From Salvia splendens (taxonomy: Eukaryota; Streptophyta; Magnoliopsida; Lamiales; Lamiaceae): a stretch of DNA of 64,000 bases. The notes under the pieces were generated by a model that saw only the letters and a program-made list of their open reading frames with translations, was not told where the DNA came from and did no database searches. The stretch is taken from the NCBI RefSeq assembly GCF_004379255.2, contig NC_056039.1, positions 8,420,501 through 8,484,500 on the forward strand. Reading direction: 5' to 3'. Below are positions 1 to 14,006 of the stretch, one piece after another. A program made the translations under genes and the position numbers. Numbering within the stretch: position 1 is the first letter of the stretch; every line of letters begins with the position of its first letter.

Positions 1-623
1 TCATATAAATTGTATTCCGAGTCCCGGTCAAAAAATGTATTTAATAATTAATTTGCATAGATGTTCATGATTTTATTAAGAGATAATAATGAAGCAATGA
101 TTTTTTTATATGAAGAGATTATCATTAAGTTCGATAATATAGAACAAGCAGTTTGTAATTTCGGTCAGACCCGTTGCTGCTCTTAGTTAAAATATTTCTA
201 ATTAAAAAATATTTTCTTTTACTACTTGATAACTGACTAATTATTTTTATCAATGAATCTGTATGCATGATAAATCCGTCCTAATTAAATAGTATGAGAT
301 GTGAGTTTTTTTTGGCTAAATCTCAAAAATCTGTATGCATCTTAATTTTAGGTTGAACTTTTATTTGATTGGGTATTACCGTCCAGCCAAGTTAATAATC
401 TAGCATACTATAAAATAGACAAGTTATATTAGTACAAGTTTAGACCTATAATAGGAGTAATATGTACTGCTATAAGATAAACCACATACTTCAACTCTGA
501 ACACCCATTCTTCCAAAAGACCATTTTCTATTTTTGAGGGAGAATTATTTTATCCTAATTTGTTGTGTGACAAGTGAGACAACATGATTATTGTGCTGTA
601 AAAAAAACTTTACAATACTTTCC
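1..623. other. AT-rich intergenic sequence
   Basis: No open frame, RNA gene or recognisable repeat was seen. The right edge is the 3' flank of the minus-strand NPF gene, so its 3' UTR and poly(A) signals probably lie in the last 200-300 bases. Confidence 0.5.
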
Positions 624-2558
624 TTAATCGTCACTAGATTCCTCAACACTCTTGTACTTATACAATGATGCACAAACAATAAAGTAACATAAATTTATCC
701 CTCCTAAAACACAACACAACCAATACAAATTATCTAACCTCCCATCATTAATATTATCAGGCAGCCATGTTGTCACACTTCTCACAAGATCAATTATGGC
801 ATTGCTGCAATAGAAAGCAATCCCAATAAACAATGCAACAGCTGCAGTTGATGTAGTTTTCAGTGTCTCTGGAAATTCTTGATAGTAAAGTGCAATTTGC
901 CCTGGAAAATGGAAGGCCTCTCCCAAACCAGCAATACCCAGCTGTGGCACCAGCCACATTGCTGACATGCCAACAATCCCATCCTTTCCTACCACTGATC
1001 TCAGCCTCTTCCTCTCCACTGCTGCCGAGGCTGCCATGCTGGCGATGGTGAGGATGTGTCCGATGCCAACGCGTTGGAGAAGCGTGAGAGGCCTTGTTGT
1101 GACTCTCTCCCACAGTGGGAGCGCCACGCGGTCTATGATGAAGATGAAGAGTGAGGTCGAGACTAGAATGAAGACCGGCATGGAACCTGCAGGGACCTTG
1201 AACTGCCCCCCTAGATGGCGATCCATGGTTAGCGCCTGGATCACGGTTAGGCTCAGCTGGATGGCTAGAGGCGTGCAGAGTAATAGGCCGGTCGACCACA
1301 GGGGTAACAGCTTGATTAGGCCTTTGAGGCTCTCTACTTGCTTCACTGTGATCGCGCGGTCTCCTTCCCTTTGCAGCGCTGCACGGTTCAAGAACCTGTC
1401 CAAATTTGAGGATGATTTTTAGTTTACTGAGATCAGACATAATATGTGTAAAGGAACCTAATGATCACCTGAAAAAATGTGAAGGCTGCTTAGGTGCTGT
1501 TTTTGTGGAATCTTGGTAGTAATCTTCATTCTTCTCTGAGAGGGTCATTTTTCTTTTAGTGACAGCTGCAACAGCTACGCGTGCTAGGCTCATGAACGGG
1601 CTTCCCTGAGGCTTCATGAGGGTGTAGGAACGTTTCCCGGATAAGAGAAGTGCTAAACCAAGCACATTAGCCACTGCAGAGATGGTGAAACCCCATGTCC
1701 AACTGAAATTGTCTTGTACATACACCATGGCAGTTGAGCTAACAACTGTGGATGTGTACATTGTGAAGATGTACCAGTTAAAGAAAATCCCTTGATGCTT
1801 TGGGCTGTCGAACTGATCTGCTCCCATCGTTGCAATGGTGAAACGCGTGCCTGCAGTCCCTAGGGATGCTAGAGCCAGCCCAAGATACAGGACTGTGAAT
1901 TGAAGGGATGATGGATATCTGCATAGAATTGATCCATCTTCACACGCTGGAGGCCTCAGGCGATCAACGGCCGCTGTTAAAACCAGAATCACCGCACCCT
2001 GCCCAAGCAAAATGGTTAGTTTATCTTATGAAATCCACTTGAAGAAAACAGATGAACCTTGATTCTTCAAATCATATATGCACTGACTGGAAAGGTATAA
2101 ACTCATTTGAGTGACTAAAATTAAAGGTCTGAAGAAGAGATATTACGAGCAGAGAGATGACCGACGAAAACCAGATGACAGAGAAGCATCCCACAAAGGA
2201 GTCTGCTATGACTGCACCAACAATAGGGAAGAGGGTGGTGCTTCCATTCACAAAGTTATAAATCTTAGCAGCACTTATGCTCTTGATGTTGAATTCTTGG
2301 ATCAAATATACGATCAGGTTCGCCACCACGCCTCCGGATGCAAGAGTTAAGCAACCCATTGTCCCTAAAGGTATCCAAGTTAGGCATACTAATCAGTTCA
2401 CCTAAGCAGCCACAATTTTATTCTAAAATTTATGAATTGGTCTGATAAGAGAAGATGATATAACCTATGATGAAGGGGAAGGTGATCCAGCCTCCACGTC
2501 TTCCTTTAGGCGATAAACGAGCTGCTTCATCCATGGGAGCTACTGGATTGTCTGCCAT
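624..2558 (-). CDS. NPF (NRT1/PTR) family transporter, NPF2/NAXT-like
   Basis: Membrane transporter of the NRT1/PTR family (major facilitator fold, usually 12 helices, moving nitrate or other small solutes across plasma membrane or tonoplast). Coding exons are 2465-2558, 2147-2364, 1469-1998 and 624-1395. All introns are GT..AG, phases agree, total 537 aa plus stop. The start ATG (2556-2558) leads into MADNPVAPMDEAARL and then GGWITFPFIIGTMG. Family blocks follow: NLIVYLIQEFNIKSI, FPIVGAVIADSF, TRFTIATMGADQFD, FNWYIFTMY, FRFLNRAAL, IQLSLTVIQALTMDR, LQRVGIGHIL. The last intron is only 73 nt, but its removal restores the FRFLNRAAL block. Helix 1 lacks the ExxER proton-coupling motif of most NPFs and instead reads like the nitrate-excretion (NAXT, NPF2.1-2.7) branch. 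That assignment is from memory of the family. Length is slightly under the usual 550-600 aa because the central loop is short. The frame is intact and looks functional. The substrate is not determined. Confidence 0.88.
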
Positions 2559-3425
2559 TTTTGTCAAATGCTTATGCTAAGGAGTAACTGATGTGTTGAA
2601 TTTGTTAGTCCATGAATTGGTGGTGTTCTAATCTTTTTATATTTAGTTACAGCACAACCACCATTTTTTTTCTTTCTGCTATTTTGGAAGGATTGCATTG
2701 CCAACAAGCAAAGTCAGCATGATCGTGCCTAAAAAACTCAACTTGTTTGGACAATCATTTCAATTATATGGCATGTTGAATGATTGACCCCATTTTCTTG
2801 AAAAATATCCCATACGTATATTGCATAAAAATATTTCTACTTGCATAATGATTCTCTTTAAAATGTAATTTAACAAATGTATTAGTGATATCAGTCTTCT
2901 TAAATACTTAAATTATGGTAAGCATTCAACACATCGCCAGTTTTGCTATTAATGTAACTATCATGACAATGATATTTCTAATGTATCATAATGAATTAAG
3001 CACCAATAAGATGAATGGTTTCACCAAAATATCATCTAAAGACTAGTAGAAAAGATAAGAGAGCAAAATCCACTTTGTAAAGATCAGAACAGATTCATCT
3101 AGTTAAAATATGAAAGAGCATTGATTAATGTTAACACTGTCACAAATAGTAGTTACATATCTCGATTACATGCAGAATTTACATAAAATAATATTAATGT
3201 TTCAAAGAAAAATGAAAGAAAAAACTCAAGCTCTCAATACAGAATACAGTCTACAGAAAACATAAGAGATGAAATGATGTAACTTGGCTTGGCACCTTCA
3301 TGTTGGCCTTGCCCAAACGAAAAAGTGGAACGGGCGGAGTTGAAGTCGAAGCATAGTTATTTAATGTCTTCCTGTGCTATCTGAGTCCAAATAATTCAAA
3401 ATCATCACTCGCAAGGGTAGCGTCA
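2559..3425. other. Intergenic: NPF promoter and MPK3 3' region
   Basis: AT-rich spacer between two minus-strand genes. The left half must contain the NPF promoter and the right part the MPK3 3' UTR. No ORF or repeat was recognised. Confidence 0.5.
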
Positions 3426-5445
<2,020 letters not shown>

Positions 5446-6208
5446 GTGCTATTACTGTGGTGGTTGTGAGATGGAATAATATGAGAATCGTGGAAGATGA
5501 AGACACGTATGAATATTGGAGATGGATTGCATGTATATATAATTAAGAAAGAAGAAGTGAAGAAGGAGAAGAAGAAGAAGTAGAAAGCGAGTGATGGCAT
5601 AAGCCGCCAGTGATCGGACGCATGTTATTTAGTCTTGCTTTGAGATCTAACGCTCCAGATTTACTGTGGTGTTTCGTCAACAATTTGAGTACATTATTGC
5701 AGTACGCGGAACTGTATTGTTTTTGGTTTTTATAATATTCCTTATAATTTTTGGTTGGAATTTAATACTACAAAACTGAGTTTCCACGTTTTGAAGAGGT
5801 TGGAACATGGAAATATCTTAGAAAAATCATGGAGGGGGAGCAAATCTAGTGCTTTTTCATTGTTGAGTCGTGGGATTTTGGTGCTTTTGCACACGTGTTT
5901 ATTTTCATCGTGTATCAGTTTCGTATAGTATTACTACTACATTATAAGTAACTTATAAGAATCATTCCATTTGTTTGGCATATATTTTAATTTCCTTGTG
6001 ATCGTTGTACAGAAAGTAAATTGAAAGAAAGTTTACAGAAGATAAGAATGAAAAAAAAATTAAAAACAAGGCAAAATGTTGATTTATAAATGATTTTGTT
6101 ATTTCATTACTAATGACTATTGTCATGGAATAACGACGGTGCACTTCATTAATAAAACTTGGTTCAGCAAGTCAAAAAATAAAATTTAGCTCGAAAGAAC
6201 TAAATTAA
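5446..6208. promoter_or_regulatory. MPK3 upstream region with TATA box
   Basis: On the minus strand a TATATATA run at about 5534-5543 lies some 90 bases before the MPK3 ATG, a plausible core promoter with a 5' UTR of about 60 bases. A GA-rich stretch (5548-5590 on the plus strand, so CT-rich in sense) lies just upstream of it. Further out, to 6208, the DNA is AT-rich with no other feature seen. Confidence 0.5.
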
Positions 6209-6881
6209 GAGCCTCTGAAGCGGTGGGATTTGTTCGTCCGTCCGTGCCAGCAGCAAGAACACCCCTGTCCGCCGCTGCGCTCTTGCCGCTGGCACGACGC
6301 TGCTCTTAGCTAAAAGCACGTCCGTGCCAGCAAACAGGGCGACGTGACGTGTTTCTATTGGCAGTTGTCATTTTTTAAAAAAAATTGAAAATAATACTAA
6401 AAATTAAAAAATATATATTTTCGGATTCCCAAATATATAGCCATTTTATTAGCGTTTTTTTAAAAATTTTTTGAAATTTTTTAAAAAAAAATTAATCCCA
6501 AAATCATGTATAAATACACACATTCATCATCCATTTGGACAAAATTCGGCCACTTATGAATTTAATTATATAATTTTTAATTTTTAGGATTTAAATTATG
6601 TATTTTTAATTTTTAAGACTTTAATTATGAAATTTTTAATTTTTAGGATTTTAATTATGTAATTTTAAATTTTTTAGTAATTAGTAATAGTATTTTGGGT
6701 ATTTTTAATGGATTTTAATATTGTGGAAATATTTTTATTTGAATTGAATAATAGAATGGTGGGACCCTTGAGCAGGTGAAGAGCACGGATGTGGGTGTTG
6801 TGCTCTTGCCTAAGAGCAGGGAGTAAAAGTGGGTCCGGGCCACATCCGTGCTCGTTGGCAAGAGCACGGATGTGGATGCTC
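6209..6881. mobile_element. PIF/Harbinger-like MITE, degenerate
   Basis: A GC-rich left end starting GAGCCTCTGAAGCG and a right end finishing ATGTGGATGCTC bracket an AT-rich core. The end reads GAGCATCCACATCC on the other strand, the same style as the better Harbinger ends elsewhere in the window. Flanks are TAA on the left and TGA on the right, so the target duplication has one mismatch. The block GAGCACGGATGTGG occurs twice near the right end. No coding frame. Boundaries are by eye. Confidence 0.45.
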
Positions 6882-7607
6882 TGAGACACAAATCTAGTGT
6901 GTGTGTGTAGCTAACGGCTAAAATAACTACTCTACACACTATGAATTTGTTGTGAATTAGTTAGGAAATCTTATGAATTCCAAAATCGAAAATTGTCACA
7001 TTTGGATTATGACTCATGATTATGAAATCATTCAACAAAATGGTGATTTGTGACTGTATATCTCATGATTGACTAATAATTATTTCTAGTTTATGTTGTG
7101 CTTGTGGCCATTCAATTTAAATATGGGGTATATTACCACTACTATACTACTATAAAGCAATTAAAAATTTTGTGTCTTAAATATTGTTAAATGTGTGTAT
7201 ATAGTACCATCCCGAGTTGAATTTCCTATATCAAGATTCTGTTGGCATAGAAAGGTATTTCGCGTATAGACTTTGAATGATTCTTGCTAGGAAAAGAAAA
7301 TGATGGTTGTTTAAAATAGGGTTGTCATTTAAGCCATATTTTTCGTTAACTTCTACTTGATCTTCTAAATTTTTTAAACTGAAGTATGATTTTTATATTT
7401 GTTTCAATTATTCCACAATAATTAAAATTGAAGCTATTAATTGTTCCACAATAGTTAAACATATGTATAAAAAATGATGTGGTTTTGTTGCTTATACTTT
7501 ATTTGATTTATGATACGTATCTAATTAGTGGTGTGGTTGTTGCATTTTCAACACAGCTGTGAGCAGTTAAGCTGGGTGGGTCAATATGTGATTTATTTAT
7601 GCAATTA
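6882..7607. other. AT-rich intergenic sequence
   Basis: No gene, RNA or clear repeat seen. The last three bases (7605-7607, TTA) are the left target duplication of the next transposon. Confidence 0.5.
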
Positions 7608-9556
7608 GGTCATTCACTACGCTGTTTCTATACCGTCCCTTAAATATTATTTGACCACTATTTGAGAGCCCCACTGTCCTTTTTTCCTCCATCCCTTAAC
7701 TAAAGGACGGAACCTGCAACGCTCCGTCCCTTAACCGTCCCTTATTCCATCCCTTAATTACTATTCATTCAATTTCATTTTTTATTTTTTTTCCCAACCC
7801 AATTCAATTAAAACAAACACACTTTATTAAAAACACACTTTATTAAAAAACACACAACATAAAAAAACACACAACATAAAAAACACACAACATAATTTAA
7901 AATACAAAATTTAAAGAAAAATAAAAAAACTACTCCGCCAGCTAATCATCCTCCAGAGGCGGTCGAGGTTGAGGGGGAGTCGGAAGGCCAAGTTGTGCTG
8001 CCATATACACAATTCCGTTCCACCAGGCCGTGAATTGGGCGTACGAGAAGCGGGAAGTGTCCGCCATTGTGGCGGTCATGTACGCCACCATACGTGTGTC
8101 CGAGCCTCCCCGCGAGCCCGATCCCGAGGCCGGCTGGCTTGATTCGCCTCGGCCCTTCCTTGCTCTAGTCGCTTTCGCCGCCTTCGTCCCTTGCGGCCGA
8201 CGACGCCCACTCGCGGATCCTCTAGCATCGCCGACCGTACCCGCAAACTCCTAGGATTCAGCCTCAGGTTGGCTGATGCCCTCAGCGGTGTCACCACCAG
8301 ACGAGTATTGGCCACTCGCCGTATGCTTCGTGCGCTTCGAGGTTGAGCCCGAGCTGGAGCGAAAATCACCGGCCCACCGTTCCTCGTCCTTGACGGCCTG
8401 CCAAACATCAACAAATCTGAATTGATGACGTTCGTCCTGGTAGTAGGCGCGCAAAGCGGACGTCAAAATGTCGGTTGCCGTTGCGCCGCTTTGGTAGCGC
8501 GCCTCTTCGGCCGAGTAGATGCCGCAAAATTTTTTAACCTGTCGGTCGACTCGGTCAAAGTGAGAGCGGAGCATTTTAAATTTGCGCTTGCGGGAGCCTT
8601 TCGGCTTTATCTGGTAGTAGACCTCGCAGACCTTTTCCCAGAAACACTTCCGAGATTGTTGATTCCCGACGATGGGATCGTACGAGACGGTGATCCAGGC
8701 GTTGTATACCGCCAGCGTTTCGAGGTTGTTGTACGGATGCCGGCCTAGATCCTCTTCCTCTTCCTCCTCATCCTCGCCCGCCTGTGGTTGTACACCGCCT
8801 CGGCCACATCCACCGCCTCGGCCACCTCCACTGCCTCGGCCTACTCCCGGCGTGGGATCAACGGGAAAATCCTCCCGGATCTGGGATAATCCTTGCGAAT
8901 ACCGCGGGGCGGAGGGAGGGACATATGCATCAAGGTCAAAATTGGGTGGTTGGTACCCCCCCTGGCGTCGCCGAACCCTGGGTCCCCGGCGTTGACGAAC
9001 CGGAACCGCCTAATGTGTTGATCATGGTCTCCCAATGCCGAACGCGTTGAGATCCCACCCGCCGGAGCCGGAACCGCCGTAGTTGCCGTCGCCGGACATC
9101 TTGAGTTGTTATATGAAAATTTGAGAGAAAATTTAGATGATAGGAAGAATAGATGTGTAGTTGTGTGTGAAATGAGGATGAGTTTAGGAGTATTTATAGA
9201 GTAAAAAAATTAATTAAAATTAAAAAAAAAACAAAAAAACGGTATTATTACCGTTACAAAATTTTTTTCTTTTATTTTTTATTTTATTTTTTTTTAAATT
9301 CGAATTTTTTTTAAAAAATATTTATTACGTCAGCACGTGACGACGCCCACTCGCGGGCCGGCGAGTGGGCGTCACGCACGACGCCGGGTCGCGCCACGTC
9401 GTTTAGGCGCGTGGCGAGACAGCCCGTCTCTTGGCTCGACGGGAAGCGACGCGGGACAAGACGCGGGACGGGACGGCGAGCTGCAACGCGTCGCGCCAGG
9501 GTCCCGTCTCTCCGGGACGGGACGCGAGACGCCGGCGAGACGCGTAGTGGATGGTC
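7608..9556. mobile_element. PIF/Harbinger element A carrying only ORF1
   Basis: A 1949-bp element. The left end GGTCATTCACTACGC pairs with the right end, which reads GACCATCCACTACGC on the other strand. TTA is duplicated at 7605-7607 and 9557-9559, as expected for PIF/Harbinger. The right half has a GC-rich subterminal zone with repeated GACGCG and GGGACGGGAC words; the left has several CGTCCCTTAA words. It contains one gene remnant, the Myb/NAM-like ORF1 on the minus strand, with a TATA-like CTATAAATACTCC on the minus strand near 9190-9205. There is no transposase sequence. Confidence 0.8.
7942..9099 (-). pseudogene. Harbinger ORF1 (Myb/NAM-associated C-terminal-like) pseudogene, element A
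   Basis: Accessory DNA-binding protein of plant PIF/Harbinger elements, of the type often mis-annotated in plant genomes as glutathione transferase T3-like or NAM-associated. The frame from ATG 9097-9099 (MSGDGNYGGSGSGGWDLNAF) to the stop at 7942-7944 is 386 codons overall. It is broken: TGA soon after FGIGRP, then a stretch where homology continues in another frame (compensating indels between about 9035 and 8950), and an in-frame TAG at 8251-8253. The recognisable trihelix-like core is YNAWITVSYDPIVGNQQS then FWEKVCEVYYQIKP and KMLRSHFDRVDRQVKKF, matching the other ORF1 copies in order. A glycine-rich and acidic run precedes it. It cannot make a full protein. Confidence 0.75.
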
Positions 9557-9559
9557 TTA

Positions 9560-9895
9560 GAGCATCAGCAATGGCGCCCGTCCCGGCGGGAAATTCAGCG
9601 GCGGACGTTCGCCGTTGTGCATGGTATGCACGGATACGGAATTCCGCCGAGGACACCGCAGTTCCGCGGCGTTACGCGGAATTCCGTTGTGCGGACATCC
9701 GCTATTGCGTTGACTCCCACGTTCGCGCGGAATTCCTGTTTATTGCATTAAATTTTTTTAATTGTGGGAAGTTCTTCGGGATGTCCGCCACTGTGCAGTG
9801 AGAAGTCCTTATGACGTGGCAGTGCAGTGGGAAGTCCGTATGACGTGGCAGTTGGTGTTTTTGGGAATTCCTTTGGGAATTCCGCGGTGATGCTC
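9560..9895. mobile_element. Harbinger MITE, 336 bp
   Basis: Ends GAGCATCAGCAATGGCG and (other strand) GAGCATCACCGCGG, flanked by TTA at 9557-9559 and 9896-9898. It shares one TTA with element A, so one of the two inserted at the other's edge. Its right 110 bases (GCAGTGGGAAGTCC, ATGACGTGGCAG, GGTGTTTTTG in that order) resemble the right end of the transposase-bearing element at 50858-52797, suggesting it is a deletion product of that family. Confidence 0.75.
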
Positions 9896-9898
9896 TTA

Positions 9899-11998
9899 AG
9901 CATGTCAAGGTTGACTTCACGGAACGACTATTTCCTATAGATATATCATATAGTTTGATATACAGATGCAGCAATCATTAAACATTAAAATAGAATAATC
10001 TTTTACTAATACCTTACCGGAATGTATCCCGTGAGTTTATTTAATTTATATGACCAGTTCGAGATACGTTTCCAATGTAGTACTGTATTAATTTAAAACT
10101 ATAAAAATAGTCCCCCCAAATAAGCATCAACCTAATCATAGATTATTTGACGTCTACGATCCAAATATCTCCTCCAAAATCCAAATCATAATTGTAGTAA
10201 TTTAAAGTAGATCGATTCGTAACTCCAAGTATCACATTTCTGCAATATTCATGAATTTGAATCCAAATTAGTAAGTAGTAAATTTTAAGATCAAGTGTGT
10301 TTAACTTATAATTTGAATTAGCTAGTTGCGTGTCTTGGGGTCTTTGATTGACTGCATGGATGCTACATAGTCAATGGTCAATAAGAAATTGAGTACTTAT
10401 GATGAACGATCAGTTGTCAACCATTGAAATAATAATAATAATAATAATGTCAAAATTGTTATAATAATAATTGAACTTAAACTCTGATGATCCATGACCC
10501 AGTCTAACTCCTGCTTAGATGTTGTCGAAGACTATGTTTTACGCACTTCCATTCAAATTTATATACATACTTTAGTACTTACCTTGGTTACCATTTAAAA
10601 TGATTTTTCCTCTATATACTACTTTATTTACCGCTCCCTTATAAGAAATTTCAAAATTAAACTATTTGGGCCAGTTTGGTAGGAGCCATGAGACGAAGAT
10701 AAATCAGGACCGGCATAATGTTTGTAATTAACGGCTGTCACACGCTAATCATAATCATGATGACAAAATTGACTATGCTTTGACTCTAGCATGATCAAAT
10801 TGCAGTTCAATCTGCTTATAAATAGGGAACTCACTCAATAAATTTCAGTATATTAATCTACTGCATAGTATACACGCTTTCTTTGCATTATTTCTTACCG
10901 AACCTTTTGTATTCGCCTCCTCCAGTTCATCGTAGCTTCTTTTGTCATCGGTGCTGCTACAAATGAGTTGATTCGTCTTTGGAGACGACACATCTAATTC
11001 GAGAGCATTACTATGATGTATCTCGCCTTGGGGATAAAGGGCTCATCAACTTGGTTTTGGTTTTGCATTACGGTTCCAAAGTTTCTATTTCTGTAATTCA
11101 AATGGTCTACTTAAACAGCATTGCTTTTGAATTGGGTTTTAATCTAATACTACTAGTGTAATTTATTTTGTCCGACTAATCAACTGCCGGGTGGGCCTCA
11201 CTGCAAATGGGTTGGTCTAGTAAAGTGGTTTAGCCTTTCAGCATATCAAAGCCCAAATTCTCATTTTCTTTTGTTTTTTTGCACATGAAATTCGCTACTT
11301 GCTTATCTTCATTAATACTTAATTCACATTTTATATTTTATTTATTTAATATAAATTGGAGATTAAATAATTTTTCTATACCGAGTTCATCGATTTTTTA
11401 TGAAAATGTTCAAACTATTGGGAATGTCTTAATGACATAAGACGTAAAAATTTTATCATTATAGAAAGTAAATTACAATCTACGAATCGAATAGAAAGTA
11501 AAAAAGTGTAAATAATGTAGGTAAGCTCGGTTTTGTAAGTCACATTTTTCACTTCAGCTTTCAAAAGCGGTTGGGTTGGGTCAAGAGAATATATACCACC
11601 CATGATATTTGGTTTTTCGTTTTAAATAATCATTAGTAGCTGCCAAAAATAATCTAAATAAAGTTTCTCGTTTTCTTATTTACGTTTTTTATTTGTTTGT
11701 TAGCCGATTCCAACAACTTGCGATTAAGTATTTAATCTTCAGAAAATCTAATGCAAGGAGCAACAAATGATGATGCAATAAAGTATGAAAATATAAATAT
11801 AGTTGTTGAAAAAATGAACTGAACTACGCAATCAGACAAATGATGATGCAATAAAGTAATCGATATGGAATGCAATTGTGTACATAATTTGAAGGTCGGC
11901 AACAACTAGCTGAAGATCGGGTAGATTCTATTAAAATTATTATATTTTGAGAGAAACATATTTTTAAGTTTATGAATATTGCGCTGCGCTACTATATA
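9899..11998. other. Intergenic region with short repeats
   Basis: AT-rich, no supported coding gene. An AAT microsatellite lies at about 10428-10449. ACAAATGATGATGCAATAAA occurs twice, near 11763 and 11838, as a direct repeat about 75 bases apart. A promoter-like TATA box at 10817 is listed separately. Confidence 0.5.
10817..10825 (+). promoter_or_regulatory. TATA box without a recognisable gene
   Basis: A textbook TATAAATAG followed about 30 bases later by a pyrimidine/adenine start-like region and then a CT-rich leader-like stretch to about 10960. Only short frames follow (for example one starting near 11011). It may drive a non-coding RNA, or be the remnant of a lost gene or transposon. 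Confidence 0.3.
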
Positions 11999-12286
11999 CT
12001 CCCTCCGCCCCAGATGAATTGTCACTCTTTGACCGGACACGGGTTTAAGAAATGTAAAGAAAAGTTGGTTGAAAAAATTAGTGGAATGTGGGACCCATTT
12101 TTTTATATTGATTTTATAATAAAAGGTGAGTGAAGTGAGTTAGTGGAATGTGAGACCTACTTACCATTTATGATAAAAATGAAGTGTGATAATTATTGAG
12201 GGACGGACCGAAACGGAAAATAGTGACAATTATTGAGGGACATACCGAAATGGAAAAGAGTAACAATTAATCGGGGATGGAAGGAG
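11999..12286. mobile_element. Stowaway-type (Tc1/mariner) MITE
   Basis: 288 bp with inverted ends CTCCCTCCGCCCCAG and (other strand) CTCCTTCCATCCCCG, flanked by TA on both sides. This is the classic plant Stowaway pattern. Internally GACAATTATTGAGGGAC is repeated. Confidence 0.85.
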
Positions 12287-12789
12287 TATTATTTGTGGTT
12301 TCTACCTTTTTTTTTAAATATCACCGGGCGTTGTTGGACTTTTATATATCGTTGACTTTTTTAACCTTTTTATGTTTATGAACCTAAAAGGCATTTTTAT
12401 ACTTTTACATTAAAGAAAACTATATTTAATTTATAAAGTTTGCTATAATATCATCTGGTCTATTCTTTAGAAATATCAGTCACACAACTTTAAACTTTAA
12501 TATAACATCACTGAAAATACTTTTGTATTCTTTATATTTTTTTGACGAATATACATTTTAACCATTAGAGGATTAAATTTCTTTGCTTTATCTTCTCTTT
12601 TATTTATTATGATAACGTCAATGTTTTAAAACCCGTACCGGTCAGCGAACCAGCGAAGCTACTGGTTCAACCGGTTCAATCACTGGTCGAACTGTTTTAT
12701 TGTTGCAAATACATATAATTAAGTATACAATATACAAAATATATTAAATTTACATATAATTAGAGTAGTGATCTAGGAGAACCACTACT

Positions 12790-13049
12790 TAAATGCATAA
12801 TTAGAGAACACGAATGTAGTTCACTATAAGAGCGATTAGTTAACTATAACAGTGATTTAGTTCACTACAAGAAGGAGTGAAACAAAACGCCTTTACAGTG
12901 AACTAAATCTTTCACGAAATAAATACTTCATTTTAATGGTGTTTTGGTTCATTCCTTCCTGTAGTGAATTAAATCACTCTTATAGTGAACTAAATCGCCC
13001 ATATAATGAACTAGATGGTTGAGATTTGTTCTCTAGTTATACACTTAAT
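12790..13049. repeat. Nested fold-back repeat
   Basis: TTAAATGCATAATTAGAGAACA on the left pairs with a right arm that reads TTAAGTGTATAACTAGAGAACA on the other strand. Between them TAGTTCACTATAAGAGCGATT and its imperfect inverse recur. Probably a small MITE inserted in the hAT-like element. Confidence 0.5.
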
Positions 13050-13798
13050 ATTAGTTATACTTTGATCATCTCCCTAATTAATAATATATCAAAAATATTA
13101 ACCTTATATTTTAGTTGTAATATAAATATTAAAATTTACTAGTAAATGACTAAATTTCATAAATATTTTTGTTGGTAAATAAAATTAAATATATGATTCC
13201 TTAGTTATTGTAGATAAAAAATTTAATATTTTATATATAAATAGATAAATTTCATTGTAACTAAAAAAGTGTATTGAACGAAATAATATTATATTAAGCA
13301 ATAATTAAACATGAATAATTAGTTATTTTATGTAAATATATTAATATTAATGGTTAGTATATATAAATTAAATATATAGTATATATATAGTATAAGAAAA
13401 ATATTAATATTAAGTAATAATAAATTATATTTACATAAAAAACATATTAAATTTATGTGTAATTACAAACTCATATATTTTAAAAATCTAGTGATTATTA
13501 AAGCATAATTAAAATATATATTATAATTAGTAATTTCTTAAAAGAATATAAAATTAAAATGAATTATTATTTTATGTGGATAAAAATATCATTTTTAGTG
13601 TATAAGAATAATTAATGTTCATATTATTTCAAAATGGTCATGTGGTGGAGTGGTAAAAGTGTTGGTATATAGAGAAGAGATCTTGTTTTCAAGTCTTGCA
13701 AACAACAAATTTTGAAAAATTATTTTGTAAAGTAAAAAAACTGGTTTCCGGTTCACGGTTGAATCGGTTTGACTGACCGGTTTCACCAGTCAGCAACG

Positions 13799-14006
13799 CA
13801 GTGGCGGATCTAGGGGGGCAGGAGGGGGCGGTCGCCCCCTCCGTGCGACTATTTTTCCCTTATCGGGATGTAAATTTACCATGTTCGCCCCCTCCGTTTG
13901 CCTCCGGCGTCGCCCCGAACAATAAAAAAATAGCCATGTCCGCACTAAACCAAGCTAATACTATATATTCCGCCCCCTCCATTTCCGGATCCTGGATCCG
14001 CCACTG
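13799..14006. mobile_element. hAT MITE with CAGTGGCGGAT ends, nested
   Basis: Ends CAGTGGCGGATCTAGG and (other strand) CAGTGGCGGATCCAGG, a widespread plant hAT MITE signature. The flanks CAGCAACG and GAGCAACG (8 bases, one mismatch) are the target duplication. It lies inside the larger hAT-like element, so it is the younger insertion. No coding capacity. Confidence 0.75.

Noticed and set aside
790..1440. 216-codon minus-strand frame overlapping the NPF last exon
   Set aside because: Different frame from the transporter and composed of low-complexity residues; a shadow of the real exon.
1396..1468. NPF as a pseudogene because of the TGA after PSHFFR
   Set aside because: A 73-nt GT..AG intron removes the stop and restores the conserved FRFLNRAAL block.
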